Part shown: positions 15,693 through 21,693 of the stretch, one piece after another
How positions within the stretch are numbered: position 1 is the stretch's first letter
How the letters are laid out: each line of letters opens with the position of its first letter
Source of the DNA: CAZCZZ01 sp964503335
GTDB lineage: Bacteria > Verrucomicrobiota > Kiritimatiellia > CAIVKH01
Direction: 5' to 3'
Length of the DNA stretch: 21,693 nt
NCBI GenBank assembly: GCA_964503335.1
Contig: CAZCZZ010000064.1
Coordinates: 1 to 21,693, forward strand
The notes under the pieces: generated by a model
Databases searched by the model: none
The model's input: the letters and a program-made list of their open reading frames with translations, nothing else
Told to the model about the DNA's origin: nothing
Translations under genes and position numbers: made by a program

Positions 15693-16712
15693 ATGGCAAA
15701 GAAAAACTTCCTGTCCCGCAAGATCTCTCCCTACGACCCGCTTGCCGCGAAGTCGGCGGACGACGTGTTGTCGGCTCTCAAGACCTGCTCGTTCCAGGGG
15801 CGCAACATGTCCTATGCCCTGGACGTGTGGGAAACGATGTGTCGCGACAAGAAGTGCTTTCGAGTGCTTAGCCTTGCGGGCGCGATGGTGCCGGGAGGCA
15901 TGGGACTGCTCATCATGCGGTTGATCGAGAAGAAGCTCGTGCATGCGATCGTCTGCACGGGCGCGACGATGGCGCATGACATGTGCAACACCGTTGCACA
16001 GGGCGACCAGGCGCATTACATCGGCGATGAGTTTGAAGACGACCTTGCGCTGCGCAACGCGAACGTCAATCGCATCTACGACACGTACCTTTCCGAATCC
16101 GGTTTCCAGGCCGCTGAGAAAGCCGTCATCAAGCTCCTACCCGGACTCGACTACGACCGCGTCGAAGGCAGCGTCTGCACAATTTCCACCACATCCTTCC
16201 TCCGCCAGTTGGGCCGCAAGCTTCCGGGCCGCAGCATCATCACGGCCGCGGCAAAGCATGACGTGGCGATCTACGTGCCCGCCATTTCCGACAGCGAGCT
16301 GGGCCTGAACGTCGTCGTCGGCAACAAGCACGGCGCGGTGGGCAAGGGCCGCAAGGTCGTGTTCGACACACTGCGCGACGTGGAGCTGTATGCCGAAATG
16401 CTGACGGGTTTCCCGAAGGCCGGCCTGGTCAGCATCGGCGGCGGCGTGCCGCGCAACTGGGCGCAGCAGGTGTATCCGTACCTGAACATGAAGGTGTACG
16501 ACAAGCGGGTGGAGGCCGAGGGCTACCACTACGGCGTGCGCATCACGACGGATCGTCCGGATTTCGGCGGCATGAGCGGCTGCACCATTTCGGAATCGAA
16601 GAGCTGGGGCAAATACGAGACGCAGGCCGTGGAGACGAGTGTCATCTGCGACGCCACGATCGCCCTTCCGCTTCTGACCAGCGCGTTGTTCCAGCGTCTG
16701 GGCACGCGATGA
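15693..16712 (+). CDS. Deoxyhypusine synthase-like enzyme (probable homospermidine/polyamine synthase)
   Basis: The 339-residue protein belongs to the deoxyhypusine synthase family. It has the NAD-binding segments LSLAGAMVPGGMG and VCTGATMAHD, SIGGGVPRNWAQQ, and the C-terminal SESKSWGKYE, whose Lys307 corresponds to the lysine that forms the enzyme-substrate imine in eukaryotic DHS. Bacteria lack eIF5A, so the protein substrate is absent. Known family chemistry (NAD-dependent aminobutyl transfer) and the plant precedent of homospermidine synthase evolving from DHS suggest a free diamine acceptor, such as putrescine or agmatine. AAGGAG at 15679-15684 lies 8 nt before ATG. It follows speA and overlaps the next gene by ATGA, supporting a polyamine operon. 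The exact product is not readable from sequence. Confidence 0.9.
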   Translation: MAKKNFLSRKISPYDPLAAKSADDVLSALKTCSFQGRNMSYALDVWETMCRDKKCFRVLSLAGAMVPGGMGLLIMRLIEKKLVHAIVCTGATMAHDMCNTVAQGDQAHYIGDEFEDDLALRNANVNRIYDTYLSESGFQAAEKAVIKLLPGLDYDRVEGSVCTISTTSFLRQLGRKLPGRSIITAAAKHDVAIYVPAISDSELGLNVVVGNKHGAVGKGRKVVFDTLRDVELYAEMLTGFPKAGLVSIGGGVPRNWAQQVYPYLNMKVYDKRVEAEGYHYGVRITTDRPDFGGMSGCTISESKSWGKYETQAVETSVICDATIALPLLTSALFQRLGTR

Positions 16713-17705
16713 CCCTCCGGCGGCTTCTTGCGCTGGTGATGGTGGCCGGATTTCTTTCCGGCTGCGCCACGCCACCCAAGACGCCCGTCTACAGACTGGA
16801 GCCCGTGGTCTCGACCACGCAGCAGTGGAACGGGATCGCGGCTTCGAGCGATGGACGAATCTTCCTGGCCTTTCCCCGCTGGAGCACTGCCGTGCCTGTG
16901 TCGGTCGGCGAACTGTTGCCCGACGGAACCGTCAAAGCCTTTCCCGACGCAACATGGAACGCGTGGGATGGTAAGACGGAGAACGCAGCGCGTTTCGTGT
17001 CGGTGCTGAGCGTTCANNNNNNNNNNNNNNNNNNNNNNNNNNNNNNNNNNNNNNNNNNNNNNNNNNNNNNNNNNNNNNNNNNNNNNNNNNNNNNNNNNNN
17101 NNNNNNNNNNNNNNNNCCGGCGTGTCCTTGAAGACCACGCGTCGACGAAGTCCGAGAAGATTGAAGTCACGATTGCCGGCAAGCCGGTGCGTATGCCGGA
17201 CGGGTCCGTTCCAGACATTCACGCCGATGGCCTGGTTCTGGACGCGAACGGCGACTACCTCTACTTCCAGGCCTTGACCGCTCGCACGCTGCATCGCATC
17301 GATACCGAAGCGCTGCGCGACACCTCGCTTTCAAAGAAGGAGCTGGCCGACAAGGTGGACACGCATTTCGCCTCGGTCGTGGCGGACGGACTCTACTTCG
17401 CCCGCGACGGCTACCTCTACATCACCTCGCTGGAGGATCAGGGCCTCGTGCGCCTGACGCCATCCGGTGAACTTGAGAAGGTCGTGAGCGACCCCGCGCT
17501 GCAGTGGCCCGCCAGCCTTGCCGGGGACAAGGACGGACACCTGTTGATCCTCGATGCACAGGTCCAGCACTGGGGCCAGCCCCCGGGTAAATACACGCTC
17601 TACCGCATGTTCCCACCCTTGGAAAACGGCGACTCCAAAGCTTCCAAGGCTCGGAAAAAGACCTTCAGCTTCTCCGTCGGTGCCGGAATCAATTCGGGTT
17701 GGTAG
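16709..17705 (+). CDS. Major royal jelly/yellow-family (beta-propeller) lipoprotein, interrupted by an assembly gap
   Basis: The N-terminal part has a lipoprotein signal (LSGC lipobox, Cys19 acylated). It is followed by a stretch typical of the yellow/MRJP family: GIAASSDGRIFLAFPRW and a Pro-Asp-Ala-x-Trp-Asn-Ala-Trp segment. After the N run the same protein resumes with RRVLEDHAS, IHADGLVLDANGDYLYFQAL and YITSLEDQGLVRLTPSG and ends at TAG 17703-17705. Family members are six-bladed beta-propellers, secreted, binding small molecules such as biogenic amines or catechols; function in bacteria is mostly unknown. The reading frame shifts between the flanks if the 100 N are taken literally, so the true gap should be a multiple of three. 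Translation is coupled to the DHS-like gene through ATGA. Confidence 0.8.
17017..17116. other. Assembly gap (100 N)
   Basis: Exactly 100 ambiguous bases inside the MRJP-like gene. This is a customary placeholder for a scaffold gap of unknown length. Codons begin at positions equal to 2 modulo 3 before it and 0 modulo 3 after it, so real missing length should be divisible by three if the gene is intact. Confidence 0.97.
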
Positions 17706-17714
17706 GGCGAACCC

Positions 17715-19142
17715 TTACGAATGGCTGCGGCGGTGGTTCAGGAAGCCGAGGGCGCGGGTTTCGAGGGAGCGGATGGGGTTCAGGGATTGCAGGGCTTGCG
17801 CGATGCGCAGGATGCGGCGCTTCGGGTGGCGTTGCACGGCGCGTTCAGCGGCTTGCATGGTCTCTTCGATTCGCGCCGCAGCGTCCGCACCACCCCAGAG
17901 GAGCACGGGCTTCTTCTCCGACCAAGGGTTTCCCGACCACGCAATCCATTCCGCGAGGGAAGGGCGGGCCACCATGGAAGATACTTCCTTCTGCATCGGG
18001 GCATCGAATCGATACGGGAAGGCGTGAAGCGAGTAGGGCATGAAGCCGAGGAGGCTCAAGGTTCTCACGATCCGCTCGGCTTCGCCCTTGCCTTCCTCGG
18101 GCCCTCCGACCCATATGCGGGCCTCGACCTCGATCTCCAGGTCCTGCAGTCGGAAGATCGTCTCTGAAAGCGCATCGTCATCGAACTGAACCCCGAATCG
18201 TTCCAGCACTTCCGGAGAGCAGGAGGGAAACACCACTTCGATTCTCCTGCACCACGACTCGTGGAGCACCACGAGCGTGTCGCGGTTTAACGCCATGGGC
18301 ATCATCTGGAATGACCAGGGCTGCGTGTTGTTGGCGAGGTTCATCGCCGCGCACCAATCCTGGATCCGTGCCTCGTTCCAGAAACCGATCGGATCTCCGA
18401 GAAACACGTCGACGATGCCAAGGGCCGCGCACTTGTGCAATGCGGCGGCAACACGATCAAAGGGCCATATCCGTAGCGGTTCACCGCCGAGGCCCATTGC
18501 CCGGTCGGCCGGCTCCTTTGTGTGTCCCCGGGAAAGGCGTATGGAGGCTATAGAACCCTTTCGAGGCGCCGGAACCGAATACCCCGCCCACGGAACGCCC
18601 TGGAAATCAGGCAGGGAGATGCCTTTCAGATCGCTGTTCCAGAAGGCAGTTGTCGCAGGTCCGCCGCGCATCGCAATCCCGGGAGTCTTCTGCAGCCGGT
18701 TCGGGATGTCGGCGTATTCAAGGTAGTGATGCAGCAGCGGCTCCGGGTCGCCGCACAGGGCTACGTGAACCTGTGACAGGGCGAGGGCGAACTCGGGGTG
18801 GGATGACGGATGTGAGCCCACGGCCACGATACGGAGTGCCGGCTCATGCTTTCGGAGGAGCTCGAGGATGCCTGCGGCGGCGCCGAGGCCTTCGGTCGTG
18901 ACCGCGAGCACGGCGATGCGGGGTGAAGGCGAATTCCGTATGCTCGAGATGAGGTGTTGCTCGGGGTCCTGAAGCAACCGGGTATCGATGAAGCTGCACG
19001 AATGCCGCGTATGGTTGCGAAGATAGGAAAGCAGGTTCAACAGCTCGATCGAAGGGGTGATCTGCGATGCCGAGCCGTAGGAGGAATCCATCGGTTCCAC
19101 GGTCGGCGCCGGGTCGGGCGGTTGTATGAGCACAACATGCAT
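17715..19142 (-). CDS. Radical-SAM/B12-binding-like protein lacking the CxxxCxxC cluster motif
   Basis: The 475-residue protein has the layout of B12-binding radical SAM enzymes. Residues 1-145 resemble the Rossmann-like B12 domain (HVVLIQPP, IAVLAVTTEGLGAA, AVGSHPSSHPE, LCGDPEPLL) without the DxHxxG cobalamin motif. Residues about 195-400 follow the radical SAM barrel (SIRLSRGH, PFDRVAAALHKCAALGIVDVFLGD, RRIEVVFPS). Where active members have SRGCxxxCxxC, this one reads SRGHTKEPADRAM (204-216) with no cysteine, so a 4Fe-4S cluster could not be bound in the usual way. It is probably a pseudoenzyme with a kept fold, since the frame is otherwise intact. ATG 19142 gives a family-like start but has no clear ribosome-binding site. 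It converges with the MRJP-like gene, 9 bp apart. Confidence 0.82.
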   Translation of the reverse strand: MHVVLIQPPDPAPTVEPMDSSYGSASQITPSIELLNLLSYLRNHTRHSCSFIDTRLLQDPEQHLISSIRNSPSPRIAVLAVTTEGLGAAAGILELLRKHEPALRIVAVGSHPSSHPEFALALSQVHVALCGDPEPLLHHYLEYADIPNRLQKTPGIAMRGGPATTAFWNSDLKGISLPDFQGVPWAGYSVPAPRKGSIASIRLSRGHTKEPADRAMGLGGEPLRIWPFDRVAAALHKCAALGIVDVFLGDPIGFWNEARIQDWCAAMNLANNTQPWSFQMMPMALNRDTLVVLHESWCRRIEVVFPSCSPEVLERFGVQFDDDALSETIFRLQDLEIEVEARIWVGGPEEGKGEAERIVRTLSLLGFMPYSLHAFPYRFDAPMQKEVSSMVARPSLAEWIAWSGNPWSEKKPVLLWGGADAAARIEETMQAAERAVQRHPKRRILRIAQALQSLNPIRSLETRALGFLNHRRSHS

Positions 19143-19235
19143 GAGTTCAACAGGACAGCGGGGAACCTACACCATCCTCCCGGCGACGGGGAGAGAAATT
19201 CTGAGGGCAACCCTTGCCCCCACCGGCTGACATAA

Positions 19236-19320
19236 CGTAGCCAGGCCACTCTCCTGGCCTGAGCACGTCGAAGGCGCTGGCGTGCATCCCGGAATGCGGC
19301 AACAGAGTGCCGCGGCTACG
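19236..19320. repeat. REPIN-like element 2: CGTAGCC/GGCTACG outer stem with two hairpins
   Basis: CGTAGCC (19236-19242) and GGCTACG (19314-19320) form a 7-bp perfect outer stem containing GTAG/CTAC. Inside, AGGCCA/TGGCCT (19243-19248, 19255-19260) and GCGGCA/TGCCGC (19296-19301, 19308-19313) form hairpins with 6-nt loops, each directly abutting an outer arm. The layout is the same as the element at 11038-11095, with a longer middle (35 nt). Confidence 0.75.
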
Positions 19321-19344
19321 GCATTTCGCAAACTGCCACTAGCC

Positions 19345-19376
19345 CGAACATTGCATCGGCAGCGATGCAATGTTCG
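19345..19376. repeat. Perfect 14-bp hairpin
   Basis: CGAACATTGCATCG (19345-19358) and CGATGCAATGTTCG (19363-19376) pair perfectly around the loop GCAG. No T-run follows on either strand. It lies between two REPIN-like elements and may be a solitary REP-type unit. Confidence 0.8.
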
Positions 19377-19384
19377 CCCTGCGG

Positions 19385-19470
19385 GACGTGATGGATGCGG
19401 CTCTGCCGCATCCAAACGGGGCGTCACCACGTTCGATTTGGCGTGCAGCAGCGTGCCAAATCGTCACGTC
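19385..19470. repeat. REPIN-like element 3: GACGTGA/TCACGTC outer stem with two hairpins
   Basis: GACGTGA (19385-19391) pairs with TCACGTC (19464-19470). Abutting these arms are hairpin TGGATGCGGC/GCCGCATCCA (19392-19401, 19405-19414, loop TCT) and hairpin CGATTTGGC/GCCAAATCG (19434-19442, 19455-19463, 12-nt loop). The spacer is 19 nt. The geometry matches the other two elements but the outer stem has no GTAG, so it may be a second class. Confidence 0.72.
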
Positions 19471-19504
19471 TTTTGGTCACGGAACTTGCGATGAAATATG
19501 CGGG

Positions 19505-20236
19505 CTAGAACGTGTCGGTGGGACTCGATGAGGGTGATTTGTCCGAAGGGCCGGCGACGACAGGTTGCTTGCGGACGATGTGGTCGATGAAGAGGACGAC
19601 ACAGCTGATGATGACCAGGATCGCCGGCACCCAGAGCATGATCGCCCCGAGGGGCAGGGTGTCGCTCTGGAGCTGTTCAGGCGGAAGCATGACGAGATGG
19701 AAGGTCATCGCGAGAAACAGGGTGAGGAATATGATCTGCAGGTAGTGGACCAGTTCCCGCGCAATCTCCTTGCGCCGCGTGGTCTCGGTGATCACGGCGT
19801 AGGTGAGCATGCGCCGCAGGGGATGAAGGATCAGGGCAAAGAACAGGATCACATGCTGGATGGCCACGGATTTGAAGCCGAGTGCGCAGATGGAGAACCA
19901 CAACAGCAGGACTGTGATGCAGATGTTCAGGCCTTGCATGAACATGAGGAAGTGCGGGAACCATGCATCCGAAATCGACACGAGATGCTGGCCCGCGGGC
20001 GTGAGCGGATCACGCGTGCGGTGGATTTCGCGACCGCTCCAGAGAATCATCTGGAAAGCGATCGAGAGGCCCAGGATGCTCACCACGAAGGGACTGTGAT
20101 CCTCGGGCTGGGCATACATCATCATCAGCGCGACGCCTGTTGGAATAAACCCCAGCAGGAACGTACGCATGTAATGCTCTTTGGAGCGACGATTCGAAAG
20201 CTTGTACTCATCGGCCAATAGCATGGGTCGGAGCAT
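19505..20236 (-). CDS. Uncharacterised six-helix integral membrane protein
   Basis: The 243-residue protein has six predicted membrane helices at about residues 25-41, 50-67, 95-117, 125-140, 166-185 and 197-220, with a short cytoplasmic-looking N-terminus rich in Lys and Arg and a Ser/Pro-rich tail. A basic loop RRMLTYAVITETTRRKEIARE (141-161, charged residues prominent) lies between helices 4 and 5. I do not recognise the family; no transporter or enzyme motif is visible. The frame stays open upstream to 20587, but that part is antisense to recG and lacks hydrophobic or conserved character, so I start at ATG 20236; ATG 20224 is also possible. Neither has a clear ribosome-binding site. It is divergent from recG. 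Confidence 0.75.
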   Translation of the reverse strand: MLRPMLLADEYKLSNRRSKEHYMRTFLLGFIPTGVALMMMYAQPEDHSPFVVSILGLSIAFQMILWSGREIHRTRDPLTPAGQHLVSISDAWFPHFLMFMQGLNICITVLLLWFSICALGFKSVAIQHVILFFALILHPLRRMLTYAVITETTRRKEIARELVHYLQIIFLTLFLAMTFHLVMLPPEQLQSDTLPLGAIMLWVPAILVIISCVVLFIDHIVRKQPVVAGPSDKSPSSSPTDTF

Positions 20237-20311
20237 AGTGAGAACGCCCGGCTGCGAGAAGGCGATTCGTGCGTGTTTCCGGAGACCGTCTTCTGGTATC
20301 AACGTCGCCGC

Positions 20312-21693
20312 ATGGAATCCGATGCAAAGAATGGCCTCGCCACGCCGATCCGCTATCTCAAGGGCGTGGGCGAAGTGCGCGCAGAACAGCTCGCCCGGCT
20401 CGACATCCGCACCGTCGGCGACCTGCTCCTGACCGTGCCCCGCCGTTATGAAGACCGGCGCGAGCTGCAGCGCATGGCGTCGCTTCAGTCCAACACCTTC
20501 GTCACAGTTTCCGGGACCGTGCTCAGCGCGGGATGGATCAAACCGAAGTTCGGGAAAGGGTTCTTTGAAGCCGTGCTGACGGATCAATCCGGCTTCGTGA
20601 AATGTCGCTGGTTCCAGGCGACGTGGTTAAAGGACCAGGTGAAGCAGGGCGAGCGTCTCCTTGTTTTCGGAAAAGTGTCGCGGCAGAAGCATGAGTTTGT
20701 CCTGCAGCATCCGGACTTTGAAGTCGTCCGCGACGAAGACGAGGAGGGGATGCGCCAGTCGCTGCATATCGGACGCATCGTCCCCGTGTACGGCCTGACG
20801 GAAAACCTGCCGCAGCGCATCATCCGTCGCATGGCCTGGAATGCCGTGAACGCCTACGCGGACCTTGCGGAGGAGTCCCTGCCGGAGGTCACGCGGAAGC
20901 GCTGGAATCTCGTCCCGGTCAACGAGGCCCTGCGCTCGGCGCACTTTCCGGAGTCACTGACGGACGCGGACCGTGCGCGCTACCGCCTCGCGTTCGAGGA
21001 ATTCCTGTGCATGCAGCTGGTGCTCGTGGCCCGCAAGGTTCGCGCCGAGCGCGATCTGACCGGTATTGCTCATCTGCCCGCAGGCGTGCATCGCGGACAC
21101 TTCATCGCGAAGCTGCCGTTTAAGCTCACCGCTGCGCAGGAGCGCGTGCTCGGGGAAATACGCGAGGACATGGCGAAGACGCATCCCATGCACCGTCTCC
21201 TTCAAGGCGACGTGGGATCGGGCAAAACCGTCGTCGCCGCGTGCGCCGTGCTGGACGCGATCGAATGCGGGTCACAGGTAGCCGTGATGGCGCCGACCGA
21301 GATCCTCGCGATGCAGCATTACAAAACGTTCCAGACCTATCTGTCACCGCTGGGCATCTCGATGTCGCTGCTTTCGGGAAGTCTGTCGCCCGCGGAGAAG
21401 ATCGACGTGCGAGCCGGAATCGTTTCGGGCCGCACGCAGCTCGTGGTGGGCACACATGCGTTGATCCAGGACCGCGTGGAGTTCAAGCGACTCGGCCTGA
21501 TCGTCATCGACGAGCAGCACAAGTTCGGCGTGGAGCAGCGCGGCACGTTGTATGGGAAGGGGGAGCAGCCGGATGTGCTTGTGATGACGGCGACGCCCAT
21601 CCCGCGGACGCTGGCCATGACGTTGTATGGCGACCTCGATGTCAGCGTTATTGATGAAATGCCGCAGGGCCGACAGCAGATCGTCACGCGCGT
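20312..21693 (+). CDS. recG: ATP-dependent DNA helicase RecG, C-terminus cut by window edge
   Basis: The frame is open from ATG 20312 to the right edge, giving 460 complete codons of a protein that is usually about 700 residues. The N-terminal wedge/OB region (LKGVGEVRAEQLARL, TVGDLLLTVPRRYEDRR) is followed by PFKLTAAQ (Q motif), Walker A GDVGSGKT (299-306), MAPTEILAMQHY (Ia), GTHALIQD (Ic), DEQH (400-403, motif II), FGVEQRG and MTATPIPRTLAMTLYGDLD (III). RecG remodels stalled forks and branched recombination intermediates. No ribosome-binding site is clear at ATG 20312; an in-frame GTG at 20273 would add 13 residues not typical of the family. TATCAA about 10 nt before ATG could make a nearly leaderless message, which I regard as weak. 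Confidence 0.94.
   Translation, partial: MESDAKNGLATPIRYLKGVGEVRAEQLARLDIRTVGDLLLTVPRRYEDRRELQRMASLQSNTFVTVSGTVLSAGWIKPKFGKGFFEAVLTDQSGFVKCRWFQATWLKDQVKQGERLLVFGKVSRQKHEFVLQHPDFEVVRDEDEEGMRQSLHIGRIVPVYGLTENLPQRIIRRMAWNAVNAYADLAEESLPEVTRKRWNLVPVNEALRSAHFPESLTDADRARYRLAFEEFLCMQLVLVARKVRAERDLTGIAHLPAGVHRGHFIAKLPFKLTAAQERVLGEIREDMAKTHPMHRLLQGDVGSGKTVVAACAVLDAIECGSQVAVMAPTEILAMQHYKTFQTYLSPLGISMSLLSGSLSPAEKIDVRAGIVSGRTQLVVGTHALIQDRVEFKRLGLIVIDEQHKFGVEQRGTLYGKGEQPDVLVMTATPIPRTLAMTLYGDLDVSVIDEMPQGRQQIVTR

Larger units (their letters stand above)
19143..19504. other. 362-bp non-coding block of hairpins
   Basis: No convincing gene is found. Short open frames here have no coding character. The block holds a small hairpin GGGCAA/TTGCCC (19205-19219), two REPIN-like three-way junction elements and one long hairpin, listed separately. 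It lies between the radical-SAM-like gene (start side) and the end of the membrane-protein gene, both on the minus strand. Confidence 0.75.

Noticed and set aside
17554..18167. Several plus-strand frames at the MRJP end and opposite the radical-SAM-like gene
   Set aside because: Arg-rich or shadow translations; the 475-residue minus-strand frame has the recognisable domain order.
19205..19219. GGGCAA/TTGCCC hairpin as a terminator
   Set aside because: Short stem without T-run and located upstream of, not after, the nearest minus-strand gene.
20237..20587. N-terminal extension of the membrane-protein frame
   Set aside because: It is antisense to the recG start, lacks the hydrophobic character of the rest, and ATG 20236 or 20224 gives a compact membrane protein.
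1..21693. tRNA, rRNA, CRISPR array, phage or transposase genes
   Set aside because: None of the expected conserved sequences, repeat-spacer patterns or protein motifs were found on reading both strands.

Overview
The window is about 21.7 kb of GC-rich, densely coded chromosomal DNA from a diderm bacterium. The Gram-negative signs are a sigma54 activator, an inner-membrane phospholipid acyltransferase fusion, a periplasmic YceI protein and an SGC-lipobox lipoprotein. The phylum cannot be fixed from this sequence. The mix of an arginine decarboxylase beside a deoxyhypusine-synthase-like protein, a yellow/MRJP-type lipoprotein, a long cysteine/transglutaminase-like protein and many dispersed palindromes would suit a PVC-type or related uncultured lineage, but that is inference. 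A run of exactly 100 N (17017-17116) marks a draft or metagenome-assembled scaffold.

Left part (1-8149). A sigma54 enhancer-binding protein runs off the left edge on the minus strand. Facing it is a tight plus-strand operon: alpha/beta hydrolase, a three-module LplT-PlsC-acyl-ACP synthetase fusion (Aas type), an unknown 305-residue protein, and a membrane-anchored SpoIIE/RsbU-type phosphatase. Genes overlap or are separated by 1-6 bp. A candidate -24/-12 element, also a 14-bp palindrome, lies just upstream of the operon. The operon looks like phospholipid remodelling or fatty-acid recycling coupled to a signalling output.

Middle part (8150-13413). Here are a secreted YceI protein, QueD (queuosine pathway), a convergent unknown 573-residue protein with a possible Cys-His-Asp triad, a metal-dependent nucleoside-deaminase-like amidohydrolase, and the enoyl-ACP reductase FabI on the minus strand.

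Right part (13414-21693). Biosynthetic arginine decarboxylase SpeA is followed by a deoxyhypusine-synthase-like enzyme and a lipoprotein of the major royal jelly/yellow family that is broken by the assembly gap. Convergent to these is a radical-SAM-like protein that has lost its cluster-binding cysteines. After a 362-bp non-coding block of hairpins come a six-helix membrane protein (minus) and the N-terminal two thirds of RecG (plus, cut by the right edge).

The least explained structure is in the intergenic DNA. Three elements share one design: a 7-bp outer stem enclosing two adjacent hairpins. In two of them the outer stem contains GTAG/CTAC, the mark of REP sequences used by RAYT transposases. 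Two further related inverted repeats of 72-78 bp sit just downstream of stop codons. No tRNA, rRNA, CRISPR array, transposase or prophage gene was seen.
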